Source: Xenorhabdus bovienii
Lineage (GTDB): Bacteria; Pseudomonadota; Gammaproteobacteria; Enterobacterales; Enterobacteriaceae
Direction of reading: 5' to 3'
DNA: 40,725 bases
Assembly: GCF_024721015.1 (NCBI RefSeq)
Contig: NZ_JANAIF010000037.1
Coordinates: 1 to 40,725, forward strand
This document shows positions 27,640 to 37,881 of the stretch, in pieces; the stretch's first letter is position 1, and each line of letters opens with the position of its first letter. The notes under the pieces were generated by a model, which did not search any database, was not told the DNA's origin, and saw only the letters and a list, made by a program, of their open reading frames with translations. The translations under genes and the position numbers were made by a program.

Positions 27640-28503
27640 TTACTCCATATCGCTGACAGAGTCTATAAAGCGATTTAACACGCTTGAATGAGATTTTGAT
27701 TTGTAGACATAACACTGATTAACTGCATCAGTTCGTGATATTGGAATGAAGCCTAAGCTTTCTCCCTCTTCCAATGCACCAGAGTGGGAATCTGTAATAA
27801 AGATATAATCTGTTGACTGAATAAAATTAAGACAGCACTCGATACTATCCATTTGCCGTATATTGACTTTCTCTCCATTCCTTATCATCTCTTCTTCTAA
27901 ATTCTTTATCAAATTACCTTTATAGAGTACTGGATCACATAACCATGTTCTCTTTTTCAGCAATTGAGTAAAGTCGCCATGAACCTCATCCAATAATTCT
28001 TTACGGCAGCAGATCCCTAAATTTGGCCCTTCAATTTTTCGGACAAGGCTGAATCGATCACTGAGTACTTTTTCTGAACTTAAAATTATCGTATTGCCCT
28101 CATAGTCAACTATTTCATCGATGTTATCATAACTGAAGCGTAATATATTAACCTGAGCATTATTTCTGTCTGCTGCTTTATAAAGCGAAATTAGATGCTT
28201 TTTCTTACCCCAATCATGGTATATATTTACAACATTACAAATACTCCCGCTGATGTGTTTCTTTGTAATTTCTTTCTCTTTCAAATAGAGTTCTTTTAGG
28301 TCATTATATAGCTCCACTCCGTCTTTGGTCAGAATCATCCCAAACTTCTCCCTTTTAAATAAGCGCTTTCCTAACGTCGCTTCGAAGTCTTTAATTGATT
28401 TAGCGACTGGGGGAGTCGTACGGTTCATCACTCTTGCCGCTTTGCTTAAAGAACCCATTTCCACCACCGCCATGAATGCTTCTAATTTACGAGAAAAAAA
28501 CAT
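27640..28503 (-). CDS. LysR-type transcriptional regulator, orphan
   Basis: A 287-residue LysR-family DNA-binding regulator. The N-terminal winged helix-turn-helix (about 1-65) reads FMAVVEMGSLSKAARVMNRT and PPVAKSIKDFEATLGKRLF. The C-terminal effector domain is poorly conserved and I do not recognise its ligand; the overall length and N-terminal layout recall SpvR/SinR-like members. GGTGA lies before the ATG. No adjacent divergent target gene is present: about 650 bases of AT-rich DNA separate it from xthA. Its AT-rich codons and site next to a tRNA gene suggest horizontal acquisition, though no integrase is visible. I cannot name a regulon. Confidence 0.88.
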   Translation of the reverse strand: MFFSRKLEAFMAVVEMGSLSKAARVMNRTTPPVAKSIKDFEATLGKRLFKREKFGMILTKDGVELYNDLKELYLKEKEITKKHISGSICNVVNIYHDWGKKKHLISLYKAADRNNAQVNILRFSYDNIDEIVDYEGNTIILSSEKVLSDRFSLVRKIEGPNLGICCRKELLDEVHGDFTQLLKKRTWLCDPVLYKGNLIKNLEEEMIRNGEKVNIRQMDSIECCLNFIQSTDYIFITDSHSGALEEGESLGFIPISRTDAVNQCYVYKSKSHSSVLNRFIDSVSDME

Positions 28504-29153
28504 AATTCACCGTTCCTATGTAACTTGTGGCTAAAATAATTTCCTTGAAATGGCCTTCTCATCAGGTAACCGCTAAATCAAACTTGATATTATGAAGGTA
28601 TAATTTTGTACAATAAAAACAAATGTTTTTCAAATGGCATTTATATAAAAATACCAGTCCCTGATGCAATAATGCGGTTTAGATGAACTATATTATTCAT
28701 CTATATCATGATGAATATTCCACCGTGATTGTAAGCCATTAATAAATATAAGCATGACCTACACGTTTAATTTTCTATCAGAGATTGATTAACTCTTCTA
28801 CTTTTTCATTAATTATTTTTTGTAATGCGTGACACAAAATAAATTTATAAAATAAAAATACTTGCAAAAATTATAATATCGAATGTTTAATATAACCCAT
28901 TATAACTAACATACCGTTATTTATTCATTAATTTACCACTTATTAATTCTATGGTTTTCATTATTTAAAAACGATTACTCACTCAAAATTTCAGGTAATG
29001 AGAGTATTATATTCAGTATAGTATGACATATAGGAGTAAAATAGCTAAATATCCAAGTAATCAGCTAAAAATTATTATTTAATAAGTAGTTACATTCTTA
29101 TTTATATCTGTTAACATTGAAAAACAGCTTATTCTAAAGGTGATTATAACGAT
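28504..29153. other. AT-rich gap between lysR and xthA
   Basis: About 650 bases, strongly AT-rich, with stops in all frames and no recognisable gene. The divergent promoters of the LysR gene and xthA must lie here. An imperfect inverted repeat (TTATTCATC near 28691 and GATGAATAT near 28709) is the only small dyad noticed. Confidence 0.5.
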
Positions 29154-29960
29154 ATGAAATTTGTCTCATTCAATATTAATGGCCTGCGGGCGCGTCCTCA
29201 CCAACTTGCTGCCATCGTTGAACAGCACCAACCAGATGTTATCGGATTGCAGGAAACAAAAGTTCATGATGAAATGTTTCCTTTAGAAGAAGTTAGCAAG
29301 CTTGGTTACCACATCTTCTATCACGGCCAGAAATCCCACTACGGTGTTGCCCTGCTCACCCGTCAGCAACCCGTTGCTGTTCGTAAAGGCTTTCCTACTG
29401 ATGATGATGAAGCACAGAGGCGCATCATTATGGCTGATATCGAAACGCCGCAAGGCTTATTGACCATAATCAACGGGTATTTTCCTCAAGGCGAAAGCCG
29501 TGAACATCCGGTTAAATTTCCGGCAAAAGAGAGATTTTATCAGGATCTGAATCGCTATCTGGAAAAAAACCAATCTCCAGATTCACATATTCTCATTATG
29601 GGTGATATGAATATCAGCCCAACTGATCTCGATATTGGGATCGGAGAAAATAATCAGAAACGCTGGTTAAAAACAGGGAAGTGTTCTTTTTTACCGGAAG
29701 AAAGAGAATGGATGGGCCGTCTTAAAGACTGGGGCTTAATCGACACATTCCGGGCACAGCATCCAGAAGCCAGCAACCAGTTCTCTTGGTTTGACTATCG
29801 CTCAAAAGGGTTTGATGATAATCGAGGGCTGCGCATTGATTTACTGCTTGCCAGCCGCCCATTGGCAGAACGGTGCCTCTCTTCTGGCATAGATTACGCT
29901 ATCCGCAGCATGGAAAAATCCTCTGACCATGCACCGGTCTGGGCAGAGTTTAGAATATAA
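29154..29960 (+). CDS. xthA: Exonuclease III
   Basis: The major apurinic/apyrimidinic endonuclease and 3'-5' exonuclease of base-excision repair. The 268 residues equal the E. coli length. Metal and catalytic residues are visible: N7 in [11 protein letters not shown]34 in GLQETK, the [12 protein letters not shown] motif with the catalytic Asp-Asn pair, RIDLLLAS, and the C-terminal [11 protein letters not shown] with the catalytic His. AAGGTGA precedes the ATG. The gene is alone, convergent with topB, with an 11-bp hairpin after its stop. Confidence 0.98.
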   Translation: MKFVSFNINGLRARPHQLAAIVEQHQPDVIGLQETKVHDEMFPLEEVSKLGYHIFYHGQKSHYGVALLTRQQPVAVRKGFPTDDDEAQRRIIMADIETPQGLLTIINGYFPQGESREHPVKFPAKERFYQDLNRYLEKNQSPDSHILIMGDMNISPTDLDIGIGENNQKRWLKTGKCSFLPEEREWMGRLKDWGLIDTFRAQHPEASNQFSWFDYRSKGFDDNRGLRIDLLLASRPLAERCLSSGIDYAIRSMEKSSDHAPVWAEFRI

Positions 29961-29973
29961 TTTTCAAACATGA

Positions 29974-30004
29974 AACACAGCACCTTCAATGACGGTGCTG
30001 TGTT
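29974..30004 (+). terminator. Hairpin between xthA and topB
   Basis: A perfect 11-bp stem AACACAGCACC (29974-29984) with GGTGCTGTGTT (29994-30004) and a 9-nt loop lies 14 bases after xthA and 17 bases past the topB stop. U-richness on the plus strand is slight; it probably acts for both convergent genes. Confidence 0.7.
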
Positions 30005-30020
30005 ATCATTTCGGTTACTC

Positions 30021-31955
30021 TTATTCCGTTTTATTCACTTTTTCTTTGCCCTTTTTTACCTGTTTTGTTTTTCCTTTTTTGCCTTTTGCGGGAACAGGAG
30101 GCAAGTCCCTAAAAGCTTTCAAGTTTCGATACTGTTTCGCCTGCCCGATTAACTGCTGTAACGTTTCCTGAAGGGGCAGCATAAAATCCTGATAACGAAA
30201 CTGTTTTTCACTGATTTGCGTTAATCTGGATTCCCAATGTGCAGTCATATCCGGTAATACAGCCATATCCGGCAATACATGAATAAGTGCTCGTCCAGCA
30301 GGCGTAGCATGAATATTACGCCCTTTTTTGTACAAGAATTCTCGCTTGAACAGCAGTTCAATAATACCGGCCCTTGTTGCCTCTGTACCTAATCCATCCG
30401 TCGCACGTAGCACCTTCTTCAGTGATTTATCCTGTACAAATCGTGCAATACCTGTCATAGCGGATAGTAAAGTCGCATCGCTAAAAGGGCGCGGCGGTTG
30501 AGTCTGCCTTTCCACCACTTCCCCTTTTTCACACAAAAGCTCATCCCCCTTGGCAACAACAGGCAATGGAGTGCCTTCATTCTCCTCATCCCGCTCCTTG
30601 TTGCCAAGAAGAGTTCTCCAACCTGCTTCGGCCAGAAAACGCGCTTTAGCAAGGAATTTGCCACCCGCAATATCAAGTTCAATCGTGCATTTACGGAATA
30701 CCGCATCTGGTAAAAACTGCATCAGATACTGTCTGGCAATCAAACCATAAATTTGCCTTTCATTCTCTGTCAAATTGACTTGTCTGCTTCGAGCAGTAGG
30801 AACAATCGCGTGGTGCGCATCAACTTTCTTATCATCCCAGCAACGGTTCTTCTTATCACTCTCCAGTGCATCCTGCGGAAGTAAATCAGAAGAATGAATC
30901 GAGATGGCATTCAAGACAGCATGACGCCCGACGAAATGTTCTTCAGGCAAATAACGGCAATCAGAACGCGGATAGGTGATCAGTTTATGGGTTTCATAAA
31001 GTCGCTGGCAGATATCCAGTACATTCTGAGCACTTAAACCAAAACGCTTGGCCGCTTCAATCTGCAAGGAAGAAAGAGAAAATGGCAACGGTGCCGTTTC
31101 TGATTCCCGCTTATCCTGATAGGCAGTAACATAAGCAGGCTGTCCCGTAATACGAGCCACTACATGCTCTGCCAATGGCTGGTGTATGAGCCGCCCTTCT
31201 TCATCTTGAAAATCAATGCAGGATTCACTAGGCTGCCATAAGGTCGTAAATCGTTCCTCGTTTGGCGTAACAATGTGCGCCTTAACTTCAAAGAAATCTT
31301 TCGGCACAAAGTGCTCTATTTCCTCGTCACGACGAACAACCAACCCCAAAACCGGTGTCTGGACACGTCCGACAGATAACACTCCCTGATAGCCAGCATT
31401 CTGTCCCAATAATGTATAAGCACGAGTCATGTTAATGCCATAGAGCCAGTCGGCTCTGGCTCTGGCGAGTGCAGAAACACACAGAGGGATGAATTCCCGG
31501 TTACTCCTCAGACGTTCAATCGCCTTGATTACCGCCTGGGGGTTCAGGTCATTAATCAGACAGCGCTGGACGTTCTGTTTTTTATCATCCCTAAGGCTCA
31601 GAAAATCCAGCACTTCGTCCACCAGTAACTGCCCTTCGCGATCAGGGTCACCTGCGTGGATAACTTCGTCCGCTTTTTCCAGAAGGGATTTAATCGTGTT
31701 AAGTTGTTTAGCCACAGCAACCCGTGGCTTCAACTGCCATTTTTCAGGAATGATTGGTAAATCAGACAAGACCCAACGCGCATAACGGCTATCGTAGGCA
31801 TCTGGCTCGGCCTGCTCCAATAGATGGCCTACGCACCAAGTCACGAATTGGTTGTTACCGCATTCGATAAACCCATCCCCCCGACGATGGGGTTTAGGCA
31901 AAACATCTGCAATAGCTCGCGCGAGGCTAGGTTTTTCTGCAATAAAAAGACGCAT
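30021..31955 (-). CDS. topB: DNA topoisomerase III
   Basis: A type IA topoisomerase that decatenates DNA and resolves recombination intermediates with RecQ. The 644 residues (E. coli 653) include the N-terminal Toprim domain ([19 protein letters not shown] and the metal-binding [14 protein letters not shown]), the active-site tyrosine in [14 protein letters not shown], and a short Lys-rich basic tail ([16 protein letters not shown]) for DNA binding. It starts 5 bases after the selD stop, so it is the last gene of a ydjA-selD-topB operon, the E. coli order. Confidence 0.97.
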   Translation of the reverse strand: MRLFIAEKPSLARAIADVLPKPHRRGDGFIECGNNQFVTWCVGHLLEQAEPDAYDSRYARWVLSDLPIIPEKWQLKPRVAVAKQLNTIKSLLEKADEVIHAGDPDREGQLLVDEVLDFLSLRDDKKQNVQRCLINDLNPQAVIKAIERLRSNREFIPLCVSALARARADWLYGINMTRAYTLLGQNAGYQGVLSVGRVQTPVLGLVVRRDEEIEHFVPKDFFEVKAHIVTPNEERFTTLWQPSESCIDFQDEEGRLIHQPLAEHVVARITGQPAYVTAYQDKRESETAPLPFSLSSLQIEAAKRFGLSAQNVLDICQRLYETHKLITYPRSDCRYLPEEHFVGRHAVLNAISIHSSDLLPQDALESDKKNRCWDDKKVDAHHAIVPTARSRQVNLTENERQIYGLIARQYLMQFLPDAVFRKCTIELDIAGGKFLAKARFLAEAGWRTLLGNKERDEENEGTPLPVVAKGDELLCEKGEVVERQTQPPRPFSDATLLSAMTGIARFVQDKSLKKVLRATDGLGTEATRAGIIELLFKREFLYKKGRNIHATPAGRALIHVLPDMAVLPDMTAHWESRLTQISEKQFRYQDFMLPLQETLQQLIGQAKQYRNLKAFRDLPPVPAKGKKGKTKQVKKGKEKVNKTE

Positions 31956-31960
31956 GGAAT

Positions 31961-33004
31961 TTATTCAATAACTTCAATCAATGCCCTGTCTGAGCGTGGT
32001 TCAGTCAGTTCACCAATGGCAATCAAATCAATGTTGTGGCTTCGTGCAATGGCCTTCGCCTCTTCCACGGCATCTGGCAGTACTGCCAGCAATAAACCAC
32101 CCGAAGTTTGTGGATCACACAAGAGATGGCGCTGACGTGCTGTCAGTTCCCCAATCAAGTGTCCATAACTGTCAAAGTTGCGCCCTGTTCCTCCGGGTAC
32201 GCAGCCTTTTTCAATATAGTCATCAACATCTGGCAATCTTGGGACTTGTGAAAAGTTGACCGTTGCCTGAACGCCGGAACCCTCACAGATTTCCCCCAGA
32301 TGCCCAAGTAAGCCAAAACCCGTGACATCTGTCATTGCTGTAACGCCATCGATACCAGCGAAATCTGCACCTGCCTTATTTAGCTGGCACATCGTTTCTT
32401 TTGCAATACCTTGATGCCCGGGTTGAAGTAGTCCTTTCTTCTCAGCAGTAGTCAATACCCCAATACCTAAAGGTTTAGTCAGGAACAAAATGCTTCCCGC
32501 TTTTGCCTGACTATTGCGTTTCACACGATCGATATTAATGATACCCGTCACGGCCAAGCCAAAAATAGGTTCAGGCGCATCAATCGAGTGCCCACCAGCA
32601 AGAGAAATGCCAGCCTCTTTACATACGGCCCGGCCTCCTTCAATAACTTTTTGCGCGATTTCTGGGGATAATTTAGCAATTGGCCAGCCCAAAATTGCAA
32701 TCGCCATGATGGGCTTTCCCCCCATCGCATAGATATCACTGATGGCATTAGTGGCCGCAATGCGACCAAAATCAAATGGATCATCAACAATCGGCATGAA
32801 AAAATCCGTAGTACTGATGATGCCGGTACCATTGCCGATATCGTATACGGCAGCATCGTCACGTGTTTCGTTTCCAACCAATAGATTTGGGTCAAAAAAT
32901 TTTGCCTGCTCACCGTGCAGAATAGCTTCCAACACTTTTGGCGAAATTTTACAGCCACATCCAGCACCATGGCTATACTGAGTCAGACGGATTTCAGTTG
33001 ACAT
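31961..33004 (-). CDS. selD: Selenophosphate synthetase
   Basis: Makes selenophosphate from selenide and ATP for selenocysteine and selenouridine synthesis. The 347 residues match the E. coli length. The glycine-rich N-terminus [10 protein letters not shown] carries the active-site Cys 16 and Lys 19 (C17/K20 in E. coli), here Cys rather than selenocysteine. ATP/metal-binding segments [29 protein letters not shown] and [13 protein letters not shown] are intact. I use the ATG at 33004 with GGAG six bases upstream; an in-frame GTG at 33016 contains that GGAG. ydjA ends 12 bases upstream and topB begins 5 bases downstream. Confidence 0.96.
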   Translation of the reverse strand: MSTEIRLTQYSHGAGCGCKISPKVLEAILHGEQAKFFDPNLLVGNETRDDAAVYDIGNGTGIISTTDFFMPIVDDPFDFGRIAATNAISDIYAMGGKPIMAIAILGWPIAKLSPEIAQKVIEGGRAVCKEAGISLAGGHSIDAPEPIFGLAVTGIINIDRVKRNSQAKAGSILFLTKPLGIGVLTTAEKKGLLQPGHQGIAKETMCQLNKAGADFAGIDGVTAMTDVTGFGLLGHLGEICEGSGVQATVNFSQVPRLPDVDDYIEKGCVPGGTGRNFDSYGHLIGELTARQRHLLCDPQTSGGLLLAVLPDAVEEAKAIARSHNIDLIAIGELTEPRSDRALIEVIE

Positions 33005-33016
33005 AGCTGGCTCCAC

Positions 33017-33568
33017 TTAGAAATAACTAACAAAGTTAGTTAAATCTGGTAATGCTACTTTTTCTGGTGCTTTGAGTACCGGTGTTCCCAAGTAGAGGAA
33101 CCCGACGATTTTATCATTCTCTCCACATCCCAGACCTGCTTTGACAACTGGATCTTCTGTCCATGATCCTGAACGCCATATTCCACCAAACCCCTGAGCC
33201 ACAGCCGCCATTTGCATGGCATGAACCGCACAGCCAGCCGCTACGATTTGTTCCCATGCAGGTATTTTCGTATTCTCAACAACTTTGGCAATAACAGTGA
33301 TAATCATGGGTGCACGATAAGGTGCATTTCTCGCTTTTTCCTCAATTTCTTGGCCCAAAGCATTCTCAATCGCCGATTTTTCCAACAATTTACTGAATTT
33401 ATCAATACCCTCGCCCTGCATGACGACAAAATGCCAAGGACGCAATGCCCCATGATCTGGCGCTCTCATCCCTGCCGCCAGAATATACTCCAGCTCATTT
33501 CCTTCGGGGGCGGGCGTGGTTAAACGTGAAGCTGAACGACGATTCAACAAAAGTTCCAAAGCATTCAT
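33017..33568 (-). CDS. ydjA: YdjA nitroreductase-family flavoprotein
   Basis: A small FMN-dependent NAD(P)H oxidoreductase of the nitroreductase fold; the natural substrate is unknown. The 183 residues equal E. coli YdjA. The FMN-binding RRSASRL near the N-terminus, [16 protein letters not shown] and [11 protein letters not shown] are conserved. The ATG at 33568 is decided by a near-perfect ribosome site, AGGAGGAAATTATG, and homology ([16 protein letters not shown]); an in-frame codon at 33598 adds ten unrelated residues. First gene of the operon with selD and topB, divergent from sppA. Confidence 0.95.
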   Translation of the reverse strand: MNALELLLNRRSASRLTTPAPEGNELEYILAAGMRAPDHGALRPWHFVVMQGEGIDKFSKLLEKSAIENALGQEIEEKARNAPYRAPMIITVIAKVVENTKIPAWEQIVAAGCAVHAMQMAAVAQGFGGIWRSGSWTEDPVVKAGLGCGENDKIVGFLYLGTPVLKAPEKVALPDLTNFVSYF

Positions 33569-33735
33569 AATTTCCTCCTGAATAAGATAATTTGTCACGG
33601 CTCAACATTCTCTGTTTAATCGTTACTAAATGAAAGTACAGAAACTACTTTTTCAGTCATTCCTGTGATTTCCGGCTGACATTTACGGATTAGCTGATTA
33701 GGATAACCCTATTTGCTCTCATACTTGGAGACGAC

Positions 33736-35646
33736 ATGCGTACTTTATGGAAGTTTATAGCAGCATTATTTAAATGGAGTTGGAAACTGCTAAATTTCGC
33801 TCGCCAACTTATTTCAAATCTGATTTTTATCCTACTAGTGATTGTAGTAGCTACTGGCATTCTGGTTTATCAGCAACAATCCAAATCTGGCGATGATTAT
33901 CGTGGAGCCTTATATGTCGATCTGTCTGGCATTGTTGTGGATCAAGTCTCCGCCCGTAGTCCATTAGATCAATTTGGGCGGGATCTTATCGGTGCATCCA
34001 GTAGTAGCTCGCAGGAAACGTCTCTGTTCGACATTGTTGACAGTATTCGACGGGCAAAACATGACGCTAAAATTACTGGTATGGTATTAAAACTAGATAA
34101 TTTTCTCGGCGCCGATCAGCCTTCCATGCAATATATTGGCAAGGCCATCAACGAGTTTAAGGCAGCGGGTAAAACCGTTATCGCCATCAGTGATAATTAT
34201 AGCCAACCACAATATTATTTAGCCAGCTATGCCAATAAAGTATACCTTTCTCCACAGGGAGCCGTGTCCCTTCATGGTTTCTCAACTAATCATCTGTATT
34301 ACAAGTCATTATTGGACAGTCTGAAAGTTTCCACCCATATTTTCCGTGTCGGCACATATAAATCAGCGGTAGAGCCAATGACACGGGACAATATGTCCGA
34401 AGAAGCACGTCAAGCAGATAGCCTCTGGCTTAATGAACTTTGGAACAATTACCGCAATACGATTGCAGTTAACAGAAAAATCCCTGCCGATAAAGTGCTG
34501 CCGGAACCTATCCAGTTTATTGAAAAACTCCGTCAAACTGGTGGAGATAGTGCACTGTATGCTGCAAAAAATAAGTTAGTTGACGAAATTAAACCTCGGA
34601 ATGTCATTGAAACAGAATTAAGCAACAAATTTGGTTGGGATGAAAAAAACAAACATTTCAATTATATCAGCCTCTATGATTATATCGCACAGCAGCCAAT
34701 CAAAAATTCTGATCAAAGCAATAGCAACATTGCCGTAATTATTGCCGAAGGTGCAATCATGGATGGCAGACAATCAGAAGGCATAGCGGGCGGTGATACC
34801 ATAGCGGAACAACTTCGTGAAGCACGCCTGAATCCAAATATAAAAGCCATTGTGTTACGCGTGAACAGCCCCGGGGGTAGTATCAGTGCATCTGAACTTA
34901 TCCGCAGTGAACTCGTCGCTATCCGTGAAGGCACAACAGTAAAAGATAAAGAAGGTCGTACTGTTAAAGAAAATCAAAAACCGATTGTTGTGTCCATGGG
35001 AGGACTTGCTGCCTCAGGGGGCTATTGGATTTCAACCCCAGCTAACTACATCATCGCTGACAAAAATACGCTGACAGGCTCTATCGGTGTTTTTGGTGTT
35101 CTCAATACTTATGAAAAAGGCTTAAATTATCTTGGTGTGAATACAGACGGTATTTCAACGCATCCGTTGGCAGATATTTCAGTAACCAAAGGAATAAACC
35201 CTATGTTTTCTGATGTCATGCAACTGTCTATTGAAAGTGGCTATCATAAATTTATCGAACTGGTCGCACAATCTCGCCAGAAGACACCGAATGAAATTAA
35301 AGAAATCGCTCAGGGTCGAGTCTGGAGTGGCAGTGATGCCAAGAAGAATGGTCTGGTCGATCAGTTAGGTGACTTTGATGATGCAGTCAATAAAGCTGCT
35401 CAATTAGCTGGTATCAAAACAGTATCATTGAATTGGATGCAACCAGAACTCTCATTCTCTGAAAAACTCATGCTGGAGTTTTCCTCATCAGCACAAACAC
35501 TGCTGCCAAATGCCCTGCAATCAATGTTGCCGGCTCCGATTGCCCAAATTGCGCAAGATATGAAACAACAAGCTGTATTTTATAACCGCATGAATGATCC
35601 TCAGAATATCTATACGTTCTGCCTGAACTGTGCGGATATCCGCTAA
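33736..35646 (+). CDS. sppA: Signal peptide peptidase SppA (protease IV)
   Basis: An inner-membrane serine protease facing the periplasm that degrades cleaved signal peptides. The 636 residues (E. coli 618) have one N-terminal membrane anchor (about 25-47, ISNLIFILLVIVVATGILVY), then two repeated peptidase S49 domains. The catalytic Lys is at 209 (FRVGTYKSAVEP), as in E. coli. The catalytic Ser is at 427 (MGGLAASGGYW) instead of 409, because about 18 charged residues (around 400-418, TTVKDKEGRTVKENQ) are inserted before it. GGAG precedes the ATG. It is followed by a strong terminator and lies divergent from ydjA. Confidence 0.96.
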   Translation: MRTLWKFIAALFKWSWKLLNFARQLISNLIFILLVIVVATGILVYQQQSKSGDDYRGALYVDLSGIVVDQVSARSPLDQFGRDLIGASSSSSQETSLFDIVDSIRRAKHDAKITGMVLKLDNFLGADQPSMQYIGKAINEFKAAGKTVIAISDNYSQPQYYLASYANKVYLSPQGAVSLHGFSTNHLYYKSLLDSLKVSTHIFRVGTYKSAVEPMTRDNMSEEARQADSLWLNELWNNYRNTIAVNRKIPADKVLPEPIQFIEKLRQTGGDSALYAAKNKLVDEIKPRNVIETELSNKFGWDEKNKHFNYISLYDYIAQQPIKNSDQSNSNIAVIIAEGAIMDGRQSEGIAGGDTIAEQLREARLNPNIKAIVLRVNSPGGSISASELIRSELVAIREGTTVKDKEGRTVKENQKPIVVSMGGLAASGGYWISTPANYIIADKNTLTGSIGVFGVLNTYEKGLNYLGVNTDGISTHPLADISVTKGINPMFSDVMQLSIESGYHKFIELVAQSRQKTPNEIKEIAQGRVWSGSDAKKNGLVDQLGDFDDAVNKAAQLAGIKTVSLNWMQPELSFSEKLMLEFSSSAQTLLPNALQSMLPAPIAQIAQDMKQQAVFYNRMNDPQNIYTFCLNCADIR

Positions 35647-35675
35647 AAATAACGTTAGACAATATCATCGAATTT

Positions 35676-35706
35676 AAAGCCTGATCCTTACATCAGGCTT
35701 TTTTTA
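35676..35706 (+). terminator. Intrinsic terminator after sppA
   Basis: AAAGCCTGAT (35676-35685) pairs with ATCAGGCTTT (35692-35701), 6-nt loop, followed by TTTTTATT. A classic Rho-independent terminator 30 bases after sppA. Confidence 0.92.
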
Positions 35707-35756
35707 TTCCATATACTCCCTATAATCCGGCTGAGTATTTTTATTGAGGCGTTAAC

Positions 35757-36776
35757 ATGCAGAAGAAATCTATTTACGTTGTTTACACTGGTGGCACAAT
35801 TGGGATGCAGCGCTCCCCTAATGGCTACATCCCTGTCTCTGGTCATTTACAACGACAACTCGCGCAGATGCCAGAGTTTCATCGTCCAGAAATGCCAACC
35901 TTTACCATCCGTGAACACCAGCCTCTGATTGATTCTTCTGATATGAGTCCAAACGACTGGGGAATTATCGCCAACGATATCTACCAGAATTACCACTACT
36001 ACGATGGCTTTGTGATCCTGCATGGTACGGATACTATGGCTTTTACCGCGTCAGCACTCTCTTTCATGTTTGAAAATCTTAAAAAACCTGTGATCGTGAC
36101 AGGGTCACAAATTCCACTGGAAGCTCTACGTTCTGATGGTCAGACAAATTTGCTTAATGCACTGTATCTAGCTGCTAACTATCCCATCAACGAAGTCGGC
36201 TTATTTTTCAGCAATAAACTGTTTCGCGGGAATCGAACAATTAAAGCCCATGCCGATGGCTTTGAGGCCTTCACATCCCCCAACTGTCAGCCACTGATCG
36301 AAGCAGGGATCAACATCCGTACGTTCAATACAAGCCCGATACCTGCCAGTCATGATGAGTTTACCGTACACCAGATTACATCACAGCCTATTGGTGTTGT
36401 GACTATCTATCCGGGATTATCCAGCCAAGTTGTTGAAAATATCCTGATGCAACCCGTCAAGGCACTGATATTGCGCTCCTATGGTGTTGGTAATGCCCCA
36501 CAGCACGCTGATTTATTGAAGATCTTAAGGGAAGCGACTGAACGGGGTATTATCGTGGTCAATTTAACACAATGTATTTCTGGGCGAGTCAACATGGAAG
36601 GTTATGCAACCGGCCACGCTCTGGCTACATCAGGTGTAATCAGTGGCTATGACATGACTTTTGAAGCCACCCTGACCAAATTGCACTATTTATTGAGCCA
36701 GTCCTATGAATCCGAAGAGATCCGCCACCTTATGCAACAGAATCTACGTGGCGAATTGAGCTATTCAGATGAATAA
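35757..36776 (+). CDS. ansA: Type I (cytoplasmic) L-asparaginase
   Basis: Hydrolyses L-asparagine to aspartate and ammonia in the cytoplasm with low affinity. The 339 residues (E. coli AnsA 338) show the N-terminal catalytic threonine T14 in VVYTGGTIGMQ and the second catalytic motif HGTDTMAFTASAL. No signal peptide is present, agreeing with the cytoplasmic type. GAGG lies 8 bases before the ATG. pncA follows 23 bases after the stop, so the two form a small operon, as in E. coli. Confidence 0.97.
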   Translation: MQKKSIYVVYTGGTIGMQRSPNGYIPVSGHLQRQLAQMPEFHRPEMPTFTIREHQPLIDSSDMSPNDWGIIANDIYQNYHYYDGFVILHGTDTMAFTASALSFMFENLKKPVIVTGSQIPLEALRSDGQTNLLNALYLAANYPINEVGLFFSNKLFRGNRTIKAHADGFEAFTSPNCQPLIEAGINIRTFNTSPIPASHDEFTVHQITSQPIGVVTIYPGLSSQVVENILMQPVKALILRSYGVGNAPQHADLLKILREATERGIIVVNLTQCISGRVNMEGYATGHALATSGVISGYDMTFEATLTKLHYLLSQSYESEEIRHLMQQNLRGELSYSDE

Positions 36777-36799
36777 TAGAAAAAGAAATCGGAGGTATA

Positions 36800-37435
36800 A
36801 TGAAAACAGCACTATTACTTATCGACCTGCAAAATGATTTCTGTTCGGGAGGAGCACTGGCAGTCAAAGAGAGTGAAGAGATCATCGCAATAGCGAATAA
36901 GGCCATCAGCCTCTGCCAGAAAAACAATATCACTGTTATCGCAAGTCAGGACTGGCATCCCGCCAATCATATGAGTTTTGCAGTTAATGCCAGTCAGCCT
37001 GTTGGAGAATCTGGGCTGCTCAATGGCATTCCTCAAATATGGTGGCCCGTTCATTGTGTACAAGGGCAATTCGGCGCAGATTTTCATCCTGCGTTGAATC
37101 AATCCGCTATCCAAGAAATTTTCCGTAAGGGTGAAAATCCGCAGATAGACAGCTACAGTGCCTTCTTTGATAATGACCATAAGAACGCAACCCGACTGCA
37201 TGGGTGGCTAGCGGATCAAAATATTCAACGACTGATTGTGTTGGGTATTGCTACGGATTACTGCGTAAAATTTACAGTACTGGATGCACTGGAACAAGGC
37301 TATGAAACCTACGTGATTACTGATGGTTGTCGTGGGGTCAATCTTCAGGATGATGACAGCCTGAAGGCATTTAAGGAAATGGCAACTAAAGGCGCTAAAC
37401 TAATCCCACTGCATGAAATAACAACACTTTCTTAA
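36800..37435 (+). CDS. pncA: Nicotinamidase
   Basis: Deamidates nicotinamide to nicotinate in NAD salvage; homologues also activate pyrazinamide. The 211 residues (E. coli 213) show the catalytic triad: D9 in LLIDLQNDFCSGG, a Lys in IFRKGENPQIDSYS and a Cys in GIATDYCVKFTVLDA. Metal ligands Asp and two His are in SQDWHPANH with a following His in WPVHCVQG. GGAGG lies five bases before the ATG. A hairpin follows the stop, facing convergent yeaC. Confidence 0.97.
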   Translation: MKTALLLIDLQNDFCSGGALAVKESEEIIAIANKAISLCQKNNITVIASQDWHPANHMSFAVNASQPVGESGLLNGIPQIWWPVHCVQGQFGADFHPALNQSAIQEIFRKGENPQIDSYSAFFDNDHKNATRLHGWLADQNIQRLIVLGIATDYCVKFTVLDALEQGYETYVITDGCRGVNLQDDDSLKAFKEMATKGAKLIPLHEITTLS

Positions 37436-37473
37436 ACCGACAGCCAATACTTCTGGACATAATATTCCAGAAC

Positions 37474-37512
37474 ATAACCTCGTCGAATCACTGCACAAGA
37501 CGAGGTTATTTC
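37474..37512 (+). terminator. Bidirectional terminator between pncA and yeaC
   Basis: An 11-bp perfect stem ATAACCTCGTC (37474-37484) with GACGAGGTTAT (37499-37509) and a 14-nt loop lies between the convergent stops, only 5 bases from the yeaC stop codon. The U tract is short (TTCCTC) on the plus strand. Confidence 0.65.
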
Positions 37513-37513
37513 C

Positions 37514-37795
37514 TCATTCTTCTGGCTGTGGTTTTAGTTTCACGACCATTTCTGACTGGAACATGGCCTTCAACTCTTGTTTGCTTTTTATGGTAATTTG
37601 GCCATCCGTACCAATCGTCATGTGTTCAGGATCGTGATTATGCTTGGCTTGCCAAAGCATCACCATCTGTAAACTGTGCTCTTTCTGTTCCGGCGTTAGC
37701 GGTACACCATCCTGCCACTTGCCTAATTCAACAGCCTGAACCAATCTCTGATAAATTTCAGGTGTCATGGCGGAGAGTAAATCATCCAACTTCAT
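37514..37795 (-). CDS. yeaC: YeaC, DUF1315 family protein
   Basis: A 93-residue cytoplasmic protein of unknown function. It matches E. coli YeaC (90 residues) in DDLLSAMTPEIYQRLVQAVELGKW, LTPEQKE and QMVMLWQAKHNHDPEHMTI. AAGGAAATATCG precedes the ATG. It lies downstream of msrB with an 86-base gap on the same strand, the E. coli order. Likely cotranscribed, but no biochemical role can be inferred from sequence. Confidence 0.92.
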   Translation of the reverse strand: MKLDDLLSAMTPEIYQRLVQAVELGKWQDGVPLTPEQKEHSLQMVMLWQAKHNHDPEHMTIGTDGQITIKSKQELKAMFQSEMVVKLKPQPEE

Positions 37796-37881
37796 CGATA
37801 TTTCCTTACGGCTACGTACATTATGCTGAATCGTTTTTTCTCTAATTACTGTTTTGTCAAAAAACAGGCCCAGTAACGAAA

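Noticed and set aside
29970..30171. Two plus-strand frames of 60 codons after xthA
   Set aside because: They overlap the terminator hairpin and the Lys-rich 3' end of topB; low-complexity shadow translation (Phe-rich).
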